DNA of 64,000 nucleotides. Source: Molanna angustata (lineage: Eukaryota; Arthropoda; Insecta; Trichoptera; Molannidae). The notes under the pieces are model-generated. The model saw only the letters and a list, made by a program, of their open reading frames with translations. It made no database searches and had not been told where the DNA came from. Positions 22,542-33,189 of this stretch are shown piece after piece; position 1 is the stretch's first letter; every line of letters starts with the position of its first letter. The translations under genes were made by a program, and so were the position numbers. The DNA lies in assembly GCA_963576475.1 (NCBI GenBank), contig OY754981.1, positions 16,170,341-16,234,340 on the forward strand, written 5' to 3'.

Positions 22542-22752
22542 ACGCGCTGGGAAAAACAATAAAACGTGTTCTTTTTTTCAACGGATTTTGTATAGTTTTT
22601 CGTAAAACAGTAATCTGTAAAATTATTCATTACCGACGAGTCAACATGGCTGCCGTTTGTGTTGTGTTGACTATGACTTTCGCGGTATCTTTCGTTTATT
22701 TGGCATCTCTCGACAGTCTCGACTAGAGAGCAATGTCTTAAAACAAAAACAA
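22542..22752. other. unassigned
   Basis: An 81-codon plus-strand frame ends at 22726 and contains ATGGCTGCCGTTTGTGTTGT, but nothing ties it to a family. GC content is moderately above its surroundings. Confidence 0.3.
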
Positions 22753-23055
22753 ACGAGTTGGTGATAGCCAACACTAAACTCTCCACACCATAGTGAGTGT
22801 TCATTTTTTCTTCTTGAAAGGTTGACAATCTCTAAATACATTTTCATGAAGAACATTTCTATTAGATTTAAAAAAAAATTTAAGATTCCCAGAGGACAGA
22901 AGTTTTCACAATACACCATACACACAAAAACATTGTCAAGAAACTCATAGTATGCACTTTCTACGTCATGATGTATGTTGAGAAATAAAATAAGTAAAAT
23001 TGCACTACTAGCAACATGAGCATGTATGAGACAGTGTATCAATGTTGATGAGACG
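22753..23055 (-). repeat. interspersed repeat B, copy 2
   Basis: It starts CGAGTTGGTGATAGCCAAC with ACTAAACTCTCCACACC and continues through GATTCCCAGAGGACAGAAGT, CACAAAAACATTGTC and ATCAATGTTGATGAGACG. The left flank is A-rich (AAACAAAAACAAA), that is, T-rich beyond the 3' hairpin end in element orientation. It is truncated before the GTGGAGAGT end. Confidence 0.65.
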
Positions 23056-23322
23056 CTACTAAAGCGCTTCGGCGATTAAATACTCACTGTGGAATTAAAC
23101 TGTGTTTCATTTTTGTGTTGGAATTTAAGTGTTTTTACAATTTATAACGTTTATAAAATTATATTTTTTTAATATTTTTGATTATATTTAGTTTTTTTAT
23201 GAAGACGCGATTAATTTCTCAATTAGCGTTAAACAGCGCCAGATCGCCAATGTAACTTTATGTTTGTATCGATGAAAAGTTGATGCTGCGTTGTTTGTTC
23301 TTTAGGTATTATCTTTCTTTAG

Positions 23323-23398
23323 AGATTCACTGTCACATGGCCAGACCACGTGCCAATGAAGAATTTACGTCAAACAGAAAACGTGAATACCTCGATGG
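23323..23398 (+). other. candidate orphan exon
   Basis: A strong polypyrimidine-AG acceptor (TTATCTTTCTTTAG) and a strong donor (GG|GTAAGT) bracket 76 bp. Within it an ATG at 23337 opens MARPRANEEFTSNRKREYL. Nothing joins to it in the following sequence, and I recognise no family. It could be an exon of a large host gene, a transposon exon or chance. Confidence 0.25.
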
Positions 23399-23469
23399 GT
23401 AAGTAATTAAAATCTGCCCGACTAACCATTAATCTTAAAACGAAAAGATCTACAAACTTTAATTTCTTT

Positions 23470-23760
23470 TATTTTCTGTGAGGCACCGGCACGGCTTGGA
23501 ATAGTGCTTCCACTCTTTTCTATAATCGATGTTTTTGGATGTCACGTAAGAGCCGGGTATTCGAAAATACAAGAGGCAAAATAACATCTCACATAGTTCA
23601 TGAGATTCACTATCCATTCTGAATGTTGACTTTTTAGGTGAGACGAGACTAGTGTATGGGCATGCATGCATGTGTCGTGTTTACTTTGATAAGGTAATGC
23701 ACACCTGTCGCTGGTTACCTCACATTGTGGAACATTATGCTGTGATTATATGTATGTACC
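23470..23760 (+). mobile_element. CR1-like repeat A, copy 1
   Basis: GGCACCGGCACGGCTTGG, then GGATGTCACGTAAGAGCCGG and GGTGAGACGAGACTAGTG, and a 3' end of TGTGATTATATGTATGTA. This order resembles the 3' part of lepidopteran CR1/Zenon-like LINEs. Related copies are at 27172, 54160 and (ends only) 23848, 49990 and 47280. No reading frame survives. Confidence 0.5.
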
Positions 23761-23808
23761 TACTCGCATAAACGAGAACGAGACTGGTACACCCGTGAGT
23801 ACGTGGCG

Positions 23809-23847
23809 TTTAGGATGGGTTTAGGATTAGGATGTTTAGGATTAGGT
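23809..23847 (+). repeat. degenerate TTAGG-rich tract
   Basis: Five TTAGG units occur within 39 bp, separated by short spacers (TTTAGGATGGG, TTTAGGATTAGGATG, TTTAGGATTAGG). TTAGG is the common insect telomere repeat. The tract is short and imperfect. Confidence 0.6.
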
Positions 23848-23942
23848 GTGTGTCGTGTTTCCTTTAATAAGGTATATTACCCCCGCATACCTGTCTCTGG
23901 TAACTCCACGTTGTGGGATAATGTCGTGATGGTATGGTAATT
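23848..23942 (+). mobile_element. CR1-like repeat A, 3' end only
   Basis: TGTCGTGTTTCCTTTAATAA, then GCATACCTGTCTCTGG and GTCGTGATGGTATGG, match the last ~95 bp of repeat A copies at 23760 and 27395. It directly follows the TTAGG-rich tract. Confidence 0.5.
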
Positions 23943-24390
23943 GAAGTCTTCGTTAAATAAAACAAAACCTAGAGATATAACAAAACATGCAATTTTGAGA
24001 TCATTTATGTTAGAGTATCATGAATATTATAATAATAATTAGAAAAATATAAAAAAAATGTTTTATTTATAATAATTAAATTAACACTGATGTTTTTATT
24101 AAATTCAAATATATAAGTGGAAATAATATAATTATATTCACTTCTACATAATAAGTAAATTGAATTCTATGAAGAAAATTCCCTCCGACGCAATCGAAGA
24201 AATATATGTAAATTATTATATTCGGCATAAAGACAGATATGAATATTTAGATCAGTAGAGATATTATAAAGGAATATTTGTAACTTGTAAGAAATTGATG
24301 CAACCGTTACGTTCCGATGGAGTCAGCTATTCGTATTAGAATAAGTATACAACTTGTATAATGGTAATGAATAAATTTAATACCCTTTAA
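23943..24390. other. no gene seen
   Basis: Very AT-rich sequence. A stop codon at 24388 closes the LINE reading frame that begins after it. Confidence 0.4.
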
Positions 24391-26022
24391 TTTGTAACCA
24401 ATTATAGACCTATCTGTATACAATCAACCATTCCTAAGCTATTCGAGTCGGTTTTTCTCTCTAAGTTTATGATTGAAGCAAAAAAGGTTATTTCTCTATA
24501 CCAACATGGATTTATCAACGGTAGATCTACTTTGACCAATTTACTCATATATGAAAACTATATATCAAAAAGTTTAGATTCAAAATGTCAAGTTGATGCA
24601 ATCTACACAGACTTCAGTAAAGCATTCGACAGGGTTTCACACCTCATATTACTCAAAAAACTTGACTCGTTTGGAATTGGAATGAGTATTTTAAAATGGC
24701 TCTCCAGTTACTTATTATCACGTAAACTCTCTGTCAAATTGTATACCAATATATCTAATCAATTCATTGCAAAGAGTGGTGTCCCACAAGGTTCTCACTT
24801 GGGTCCAGTTTTATTTCTTTTATTTATTAATGATACTGTTGATATATTCCATGATGTTCAGTTCTTCCTTTTTGCAGATGACTTGAAAATTTACAAAACG
24901 ATAAAGAACTTAAACGACTGTATGGCGTTACAATCAAATCTTAACCATTTACTCGAGTGGTGTGCTTCGAATTCGTTATTCTGTAGAAATAAAACTAGTA
25001 TCAATTTTCAATACACAATGGACAACAATAACTTAACTAAAGTAACATCAATAAAGGATCTTGGTATATTGTTTGATGAGAGGCTTACATTTATTTCTCA
25101 CATAACAGAAACAACTAATAAAGCTTTAAAATGCCTTGGTTATATTTTGAGAACAGTCAAAAATTTTAGATCTATTAATACATTTAAAACCCTATATACA
25201 TCACTTGTTCGTAGTAATCTTGAATATAATTCAACTATATGTTCGCCGTTTTATAATGTGCACTCATTGAGGGTCGAAAGGGTTCAACATAAATTATTAA
25301 GATTTGTAAATTATAAATTATCCATTCCTTTAGAAAAATTAAATTATGGTTTTCTAATGAGTATTTTAAATTTATCGAAACTATCAAACAGAAGAACGAT
25401 TTGTGATTTAATTTATTTTAATTTGACGTGAATCAACGGTATATTGGACACCCCTGATCTAGTTGAAATGATAAAATTCAGAGTACCTACAAGGTTTGCT
25501 TCACGTCAAAATGCACCTTTTCATATAGAGAATCTTCGAAATAACTTTATTATTAACTCACCAGTACATAGATTGCACCGCCTTGGAAACCAATATAGTG
25601 CTGTTGATATGTTTAATGTACACACTATAGATGGTTTCAAAAGGATTCTTAACGCATATTATAATTTTTGATTTTTACTTTGCTTTGTTTATTTTTGTTG
25701 TTTTAATTGAATATGTAATATTGTATTTTTTTCTTATTCTTTTATGTCTAGTTTTTTTTTATCATTTAGCTCTATTTTCTTTTATTATGTTGTTTTAAAT
25801 TGTTCTTCCTTTAACTACTTACGTTTTTTTTATTTATTATGTACCTACCTATATAATCGATGTATTACGTACTTACGTTTTTTTTATTATGTACCTACCT
25901 ATATAATCGATGTATTTACACTTATTGTTGTTTTCTTGTGCCTACATTGTTCTATTTATCCTGTATTCTTTTTGTAAATGCCCTATTAAGGGCGTATATA
26001 TAACAAATAAATAAATAAATAT
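24391..26022 (+). pseudogene. Jockey-type LINE, RT to 3' end, one in-frame stop
   Basis: One frame runs 24391-25671 with NYRPICIQSTIPKLFE, DAIYTDFSKAFDRVSH (catalytic Asp), SGVPQGSHLGP and FFLFADDLK (catalytic Asp pair), then a C-terminal region. The only interruption is TGA at 25429-25431, after which coding continues in phase to NAYYNF. Endonuclease and ORF1 are missing (5' truncation). The 3' UTR has a ~50-bp duplication (ACCTACCTATATAATCGATG at about 25844 and 25896) and ends in AAATAAATAAATAAAT. This is the longest RT in the window and rather young-looking. Confidence 0.9.
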
Positions 26023-26282
26023 TTGCCTCAAAAAGAACAAACTATGTTACTTGTCTTGAAATTTTTGAGAAATGAAACGATTTTTCACTTGATTTTTTTT
26101 GAATTTCTACATGAGTTGAAATATTGAGATCAGACATGCATGATTCCCAGAGAAAGTTGTAAATTTTCAATTGAAATGCCGACAAAATTGAATCCCAAAA
26201 ATCTTCGTAGTCACTTTTTCTCGCATATCTTGATATTGAATTTTCCATAATCATAAAGTTAATATGTACATGATTTTTGTTG

Positions 26283-26680
26283 AAAACGTGTGAGTTGTGG
26301 CCAACGCTCAACTCCCCACTAGCAAGTTATTCTATAAAGTATTCAAATTTTGTATGGAAAATATTCAGCATTGTAATGAAATGAGTTTGTCAAATTATTT
26401 TTTTATTAAAATATTCATGAAAACTTGATAATTCTTCAATGCCATTTTATGAAAGTGATGTGCCTTTTAACCATTTGAATATATTACCGTATTTCAAATT
26501 TAAAGTTTTTAGAGTTTGGGTCATTTTAAAATATTTGATAGTTAAAACAAATTGAGAAGCTCTGATCACATATCCTTCAAAATCTAATGAGGTCTAAGTG
26601 AGTATCAGATATAGAAATTTGCAATATTTAAAAAGAATCGAATGAGTACGTAGTTGCTTAGGGAATGGCTCTCGCGAAAC
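26283..26680 (-). repeat. interspersed repeat C, copy 2
   Basis: GTGTGAGTTGTGGCCAAC then GCTCAACTCCCCAC is the hairpin terminus. The interior shares 'GAAATGAGTTTGTCAAATTA', 'GATAATTCTTCAATGCC' and 'CATATCCTTCAAAATCTAAT' with copies 1, 3 and 5. The left flank is A-rich. The far end is missing. Confidence 0.6.
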
Positions 26681-27171
26681 ATAACACACTGTGTTGTGAT
26701 TTTAGTCGGTACATTTATATTTATAAGTTTAAGGAGTTCGGGACAGTCTGTAGTGTAATTTAATAGTATGAGTTTATGTAAAAAGGGAAGTTCAAAAATC
26801 TTTATTGTATGGTTAAGGTATAAAAGTTTACATTCTAGCATACAATCTGTGTAGTTGATATGTTCTATTGGAATCCCCTTTTTATAATTTATATTCCGAA
26901 AAAAAATCTTTGGACCTTTTCTATATGTTTTATATGGACGTTGTAGGTTGTAGTAGGGAGACCAGAATACAGAGAGTTATATTTTCGCTTTAAAAATGTC
27001 ATGCACATTGCCATCTCATTCTGAGTTGAACAATATGTTTCACTTTTTCCTTCCTATAATATAAGCCATAGGTCATTCTTCAAATTTGCTAAAGTATCCT
27101 ATTTTTCGATTATCATCTAACATTCACGTTATCTTATTTCTTATCTGTTTTCTATAGAAGCGATCCTTTTT
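26681..27171. other. no gene seen
   Basis: AT-rich. The minus-strand frame 26841-26605 has no motif and overlaps the repeat C end. Confidence 0.4.
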
Positions 27172-27395
27172 TATCCCGTGTCCCGTGAGAGCCGGGTATT
27201 CGAAAATACAAGGAAATTTATGTAATTTAAGTTCAGCAATGAGGCTCATCACCCATTCTGAATGTTAACTTTTTAGGTGAGACGAGACTAGTGTGTGGTT
27301 ACACACGCATGTGTCGTGCTTACTTTTATAAGGTAATGCACACCAGCACACCTATCGCTGGTGACAGGTATGCGGGATATTCCGTAATGGTATGT
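27172..27395 (+). mobile_element. CR1-like repeat A, copy 3
   Basis: GTCCCGTGAGAGCCGGGTAT, then ACCCATTCTGAATGTTAACT, GGTGAGACGAGACTAGTG and CGTAATGGTATGTATC match copy 1 (23530-23760) over about 220 bp. No coding. Confidence 0.5.
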
Positions 27396-28404
27396 ATCAA
27401 TAGAATAACTTTTACCACGTCCAAGATTTACTTGAGCAAAACAAAAAATAGCGTTTTGGCTTACAGCTAATCACCCCTGTGATTCTTTTTTATAATGATG
27501 CACTGATACAAAAAATATATAAAGTTTCGTACATTATGTATCACTTACAATATGCCAACATGCAATATTTATAGGGTGAATTTCCAAACAAAAACTTTAT
27601 GCCAATGTGAGGGAGACTCAGATATTATCATAATGCATTTCTTCTTTACTTCATCTTTTATTTTTTACTCTTCGCACAGAGCTAAGTGTAGGTACGTACT
27701 TTTTTTTTAAATCATAATCAAAGAGTTGCCCGTAAACAACTCTTTCTTAAGGAAAATATACACGAGAAATTCTAAAATAACAATTCCGCATCATTAGTAC
27801 AAGAAACGAATATATTTGTCGTTGAAGTATCTTGATTTTTCTTTGACGCAAGAATAAAATTATACACTTACAGAGCAATCTCTGGTTTTTCAACTGAACA
27901 GACATCATAAAAATACCATTTTTGTACGGTTAAAACAACATTTTTGAGTGATGTATCGGTTTATATGTAATATGAATTCTTTTACGTGAGTTATAAATTG
28001 AGTTAAACTCGATATTCTTTCACTCAAGGAAGGCAGAAACAGCATAATGCCATCTTGTTTATATTTATGTAGATGTATCGTTTCAGATACGCTCTTTTGT
28101 TATTCTAAATCTTTTCTTTCCCATTATTGTGGTCCCCATTTGAATGGTCGTGCCAGCTTTTTGTTAACATAGGTACTTCTATAGCTTATTCAAATTTTCT
28201 GTCAGACGTTCACAATATTTTTTAACTATTCCAAGAAATTTACATTTATCATACCTACAACAATCTTTTAATGATACCTACATTTCATTATTCTTTACAA
28301 TTATGCACTTTGTTTAAAATCACGAATGAGTATTTTGATCAAGGACCTTATATACTACATTATTATAAGGTCTTTGATTTTGATATTATTATTATAATGC
28401 TTAT
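27396..28404. other. no gene seen
   Basis: AT-rich and unassigned. No inverted ends or conserved frames were noticed. Confidence 0.4.
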
Positions 28405-28704
28405 GCAGCATGTTAATAGCAACCAAAACCCAACAACAATCATCGTGGGCGCCCACACAATAGAAACTGTTGAAAACTTTACTTACATACATGGGATTGA
28501 TTGTGACTAACGTAAATGACACATCCACTGAAATTTAACGAAGAATATATACAGCAAACATATGCTTCTTTGGTCTGAGAAGACATCTGGCATCTCGGAT
28601 GATGTCTAGAAAAACCAAAGTCACAATCTACAAAACGTTGCTACGCCCCGTACTAACTTATGGTTCTGAATGCTGGGGATTGAGTAAAAAAGATGAATAT
28701 TGTC
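28405..28704 (+). pseudogene. LINE RT C-terminal fragment
   Basis: Pieces in shifting frames read TIIVGAHTIETVENFTYI, then TKVTIYKTLLRPVLTYGS with ECWGLSKKDE. This is the post-catalytic RT region ('VLTYGSE.W') of non-LTR elements. Two or more frameshifts are present. It runs directly into a repeat F fragment on the right. Confidence 0.7.
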
Positions 28705-28711
28705 TCTACTA

Positions 28712-28815
28712 GTGTTCGATGCCAGCCGATGACAGGTTGTAAGCCCTGTAGGAATGTCTTGAAGCTCCATCCATACCTACCTCCCTTTCATCTCTACTGA
28801 GATGCAGTATAAATA
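28712..28815 (+). repeat. interspersed repeat F, copy 3 (3' part)
   Basis: CCAGCCGATGACAGGTTGTA, then AGCCCTGTAGGAATG and CATCTCTACTGAGATG match the 3' part of F at 55537-55625. Confidence 0.6.
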
Positions 28816-29189
28816 CCTACTCCAAACTCCTGTGTTTTCATACATACTTCATTTATACCTAAGCATGTGTTCAATGCAAAATACTTCTAAATCACATTAG
28901 AAACGCCATGACATCGTATAATGTCCAAATTGAAACCTTGTATTGAACAAGTCGAAAAAGATATAATATATAATTTGACGATTTTTCAATAAAAACGTAC
29001 TTGTCTAATTTGTTAGATCCACTGTGACATCTGTGGTCCAAATAACCAGGCTTCTGAACGAAGCTTGGTAATGACAGTTCGATAGGTTTCTACTCTAAAT
29101 GATAACACATATTAGTCTAATGTGAATTGGTAAAATTAAATTAGTAATTGAACCAAAAGTAAATTTAATTTACTCTATTTATCTATATA
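28816..29189. other. no gene seen
   Basis: AT-rich and unassigned. Confidence 0.4.
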
Positions 29190-29344
29190 CCTACTGCATA
29201 ACGTCTAGTCCTAGACCGTAATGAGGTAGACCGAGCAGTCTAGACTCTAGACCGTAATAAGTTAGACCGAGCAGTCTAGACCGTTTGTTGGTCAAAATTA
29301 TTTGGAAACTACAGATTACTCAAAACGGAGTTTTATGCAGTAGG
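29190..29344. mobile_element. 155-bp MITE with TA target site
   Basis: CCTACTGCATAA and its inverse TTATGCAGTAGG form the ends, with TA on both sides (29188-29189, 29345-29346), as for Tc1/mariner-type MITEs. The inside has a tandem pair of ~36-bp units built on TCTAGACCGTAAT and GACCGAGCAGTCTAGAC. Non-coding. Confidence 0.8.
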
Positions 29345-30479
29345 TAGTAAGTTATACCGATTTATGAAATGAGAAAATTATTTACCTTATTCTATGAAGA
29401 TTTTGAAGTTTTAGTATGAAATACAGCGAAGACTGTCTAAAACGAAACGTCTATTAGACAAAATAAACATTACATACATATTACATATACAAACTGACTT
29501 TTAACGCTCCACTAGGCAAAAGCCTGTTCTTGGACTGTTATTTTCACAGAGTTAGATATTTTTATTCAGCTGTAATTTTCACATTTTCACATATTATAAA
29601 TGAAGAGTAAACAGAATATTTACAAAAAATAAAAAGAATGATACAAAAACACGAACAAAAAATTAAAAATAAACTTGTACAAAATATTAGAAAAAGTAAA
29701 TATAAATAGTATAAAGTACAGAAATAAAAATGGGAACATTTAAGTATCTGGATGGGTGAACTATTCCTAATTGAAAGCTTGATGATGGGTTTGTTGCATT
29801 TTATTTTGCTCTTTTAAATAAATTACAATTTACGCATTGATCTGCTAATTCTTTTGAGGAAGTGTAATAATAATTGATTGTTATTATTTGTAGTGCTTAA
29901 TTGTTATTAATATCATAAGTAAATCGGCCAGCGCCGCATTAAAAAAAAAATATGTGCCGAGTCTGAAGTTACGGGCGGAAAACCACCTCTGTATAGAGTC
30001 TACCTGATACCTTAATCCAGTTTAGCAATTCAGCTTTGAAGTAGTCAATACCTTAATAATATATTTTTATACCATATTTTTACAAACAATTGATATTTTT
30101 GAGGTTTCTTCGATTAGCGGAGAGTTGATAGCGATCTTAAAAGTTCGTAAGAAATTAGAGAATGTAGTTTGAATAAACACTGCACAAAGTATCTATATAT
30201 CATACAAATTTATTTGATGTTTACTAACTTATCTTGATGTAGTTTTTTTAAATTATATTATTGTGAGAAACTACCGACTTTGAAGTCAATAAAATTGATA
30301 AGAATCACTTCAAAGAGAAAAATTTATATTTTAAAATCCTTTCTAAATAACCAAAATACCTTTTCCTATTTTTACTATAATTGTCATAGTCATTCCATAG
30401 TATTGCTTTTAAAATCGCTGACATTTTAATCGTTGACAACAATATCATACTACAATGCATTTTCATAGCCCGTGTCAAT
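29345..30479. other. no gene seen
   Basis: AT-rich. Short GC-richer pieces at 29510-29560 and 29935-30015 have no identifiable content. Confidence 0.4.
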
Positions 30480-30780
30480 TTTCTGACGAGAACTCTACAA
30501 CGATGTCCGAAGGATTTTCTTTAGACCCATTGGACATGCGGACCTTGTAGGCACGAAGAGCAACTCTAGGGCTTTCAAGACTTTCTATCTTATAATTGGT
30601 GCACTCTTATCTTCAGTATCAGAAAACAGTAAGCCAGTTGATTCCACATGATTAGCTCTCTTTGCCACTTTAAGTGCAGTATCTGAGAGATTTTAGATTT
30701 CTCCGGACTCTTCGTATGTTCTTTGAGTTTTACAAGGGGCCATTATTAGTCCACATAAGCAAAACGCCAATAATATTACA
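30480..30780 (+). pseudogene. LINE C-terminal remnant, family G, copy 1
   Basis: In broken frames it reads PIGHADLVGTKS, then RAFKTFY. This aligns with GPIGHADLVVSNNNFTAF on the minus strand at 63880-63990. The following part (GATTCCACATGATTAGCTCTC, then CTCCGGACTCTTC and GGGGCCATTATTAGTCC) aligns with 41655-41850. It is the C-terminus plus 3' part of one non-LTR family. The clade is uncertain. Confidence 0.6.
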
Positions 30781-31396
30781 AAGCTTAAACGTCCGAATCG
30801 TCGTTCGGAAAAACAAAACAATCGATCTTGGGCTAAAACAACAGAATACCGCCGAGGCTTCGTCGGCCCAGACTGCGAATGAACTGTGCAAAACAGCATC
30901 CGGCAAAATACCCATATTATTGTCTGTTGACCCAAGGGATGTGTTTACGCCATTGCCATTCCGAAATACTAAATATTATTCCCCCGTTGGATTCGTCCCA
31001 AAATCGATACATTTTGTCTCCGAACTCGGATGCGGTTCATATAAAGCCTTACCACAGCCGCCATATCGGCCAAATGTACTATCTCATTCGTAAAATAAGT
31101 ACAGTGATCCATAGATATTGGTTCCCACAACCAATCATCACTATCCACGTATTTTATTACTATGGATACATATGAGGAGAATATTTATTCAGGATATCAT
31201 AGGAATTAAATTACAAAGTATATTAGTAATTGAAAATTTGGCATAAATTCCAAATCGAGCCATGGCCTTTTTTAAATTCTGCCTAAATTACTTTTTAGTC
31301 GCTATTGTAGTTACGAATATGTTATACCAATTGAATTGTATTGGTAAAATATTATATAAAAAAAAGATTAACAGATCTATTATTTTTTTTATCTTC
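30781..31396. other. unassigned; part of a 139-codon frame
   Basis: A plus-strand frame 30674-31093 starts in the LINE relic and continues open to 31093, through a GC-richer segment (30800-31080). It includes DPRDVFTPLPFRN. I recognise no domain, so it is not called a gene. From 31100 to 31396 the sequence is AT-rich. Confidence 0.3.
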
Positions 31397-31447
31397 ATAT
31401 GGAATGGATCTAGTTTCTCTATTAATTTATCATTTTATAGTATTTTT
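31397..31447 (+). repeat. left copy of a 51-bp direct repeat
   Basis: ATATGGAATGGATC through ATTTATCATTTTATAGTATT matches 32408-32458 at 49 of 51 positions. The pair brackets the composite element 31448-32398. Confidence 0.85.
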
Positions 31448-32398
31448 ACTCTCCACACTATGGAATAGTGGAGAGTAATGATTTCACAATATAAAGCATA
31501 TTTTTTTTACATCAATTTTTCAATGGGTATCACGTAGAGAGTGCACACTGTGAGTTTCGTCGTGATGTGTTTGTATGTATGGCGTACGACGTATGGCGTA
31601 CGGTGTACGGATTATCCTTTTTGTGTCCTTTCCACAGCCCAAACTATCAGTCCGATCGACTTCATATTAACATCATATGTGTTAAGTGCATAAACCTACA
31701 TAGAACTGATGAGTTTTTCATATATATCCATTAATTCCTTCTCTATCATTTCATCTGTCCAAATTTTCAAAACGCTCTCATGGTTTGGAAAATCAAGGTA
31801 CACTTCTCACAAAAACAAAATACACTTATCAAAAATGTATTCAAGAATTGTCAAAATTTATAGAAAATAACCTATGGTCTGTCATATCAATGTGAAATAA
31901 ATTTCATATTTGTATGAAAAATGTATATAACGGAAGTAAAATAGCTTGTGTAAGGGAAAATTGAGTGATTAACTTCATGTTGATATTGTATGTGTCTCTA
32001 TAGATAAGTTTATTTTTTACTCTCCACTTCTATCTTCCTCAAGGAATAGGCCTAGTGAGAGCCGAACACCACATTATTCTATGTTGACACATACATCGCC
32101 TCATCAACATTGATACACTGTCTCATACATGCTCATATTGCTAGTTATGCAATTTTACTTAAAATTTCTCAACAGGTATCATGTACAAAATACATGGTAC
32201 TATGAGTTTCGTGTCAATGTTTTTGTATGTATGGTGTATTGTGAAAACTTTTGTCCTCTGGGAATCTTATATTTGTTTAAGAATCTAATAGAAATGTACT
32301 TCATAAAAGTGCATTTAGGGATTGTCAACATTTTAAGATGAAAATATGAACGCTTACTTTGGTGTGGAGAGTTCAGTGTTGACCACAACCCATTCGTT
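31448..32398 (+). repeat. composite B-type element, plus orientation
   Basis: It begins with the hairpin ACTCTCCACACTATGGAATA-GTGGAGAGT and runs through a TACG-rich microsatellite (about 31578-31615). At 32020 another ACTCTCCACTTCTATC opens a family B copy that ends GTGGAGAGTTCAGTGTTG, then ACCACAACCCATTCG and TTTTT. The entire unit is present inverted at 36246-37253, lacking about 120 bp at the internal junction. No coding. A Helentron-like nature is inferred from the 3' hairpin and T-rich flank. Confidence 0.65.
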
Positions 32399-32407
32399 TT
32401 TACCTCT

Positions 32408-32458
32408 ATATGGAATGGATTTAGTTTCTCTATTAATTTATCATTTTATGGTATTTTT
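32408..32458 (+). repeat. right copy of the 51-bp direct repeat
   Basis: Same sequence as 31397-31447 with two substitutions. It starts about 10 bp after the CCCATTCG end of the composite element. Confidence 0.85.
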
Positions 32459-32498
32459 TTTATAAAAGGGATCACTTAGTTACCAAACATCTCCTTAA

Positions 32499-33185
32499 GG
32501 GGGCTCTTGCTGCCAGCGTACCTATCTATTTTTTTCTATTTGATATTCCATCATTACTACTATTTGTATTATTTTGAAAAAAAAATAAGATAGTTCGGAT
32601 ATTAATAAAGAAAATATTCGCAATGGCGCTGAACGGTTAATAATGAATTTTAGACTTTACCTGAAGCAATAGGAAAATGTCAAGACATACTTTTCCAGAT
32701 ATTTTTGTGTTATTTGATTTAAAGACGAATGTATTGTGGACAACGCTATACTCCTCACTACCACGTCACTCCACAAAATATTGGAAAACTTTCAGTATTT
32801 TCATGAAATAAGTTTCTTAAATTATTTTTGATTTTTAATATATTTTGAGAACTTCAGGATTCGTCAATGACATTTTATGTAAGTGATGTGACATTTTAGC
32901 TATTCGGAAATAAAAATATCAAATTTTAACTTTCCTAGTAAAAAAATTGAGATGCACTGATCAGATATCCTTAAAAATATAATAATATATATATTATGAT
33001 AATGTCAAAAATCGGGATTTGCTAATTATTTTTCTACAAAAATATACCTAATAAAAAAGTAAAGGAATATTTTTCCTCGTTTATATTCAAACTATCTTAA
33101 TTCTTTTTTAAAAACGAATCGATTAGTAGTAATGATATATGTAATATCAAAATGAGAAATTGGTACGCTGGCAGGAGGCGCCCTC
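32499..33185. mobile_element. 687-bp TTAA-flanked TIR element
   Basis: TTAA at 32495-32498 and 33186-33189 brackets ends GGGGGCTCTTGCTGCCAGCG (then TACC) and the inverse GGTACGCTGGCAGGAGGCGC (then CCTC). TTAA duplications are typical of piggyBac and Kolobok types. No transposase is present; the interior holds a repeat C fragment. Confidence 0.7.
32735..33000 (-). repeat. interspersed repeat C, copy 3, nested
   Basis: TGTGGACAACGCTATACTCC with TCACTACC, then CATGAAATAAGTTTCTTAAA and GATCAGATATCCTTAAAAAT, match C copies 1 and 2. It lies inside the TTAA element. Confidence 0.55.
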
Positions 33186-33189
33186 TTAA

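Noticed and set aside
30674..31093. 139-codon frame as a host gene
   Set aside because: Its first part is LINE relic in another frame, no domain is visible, and there is no start context or splice evidence.
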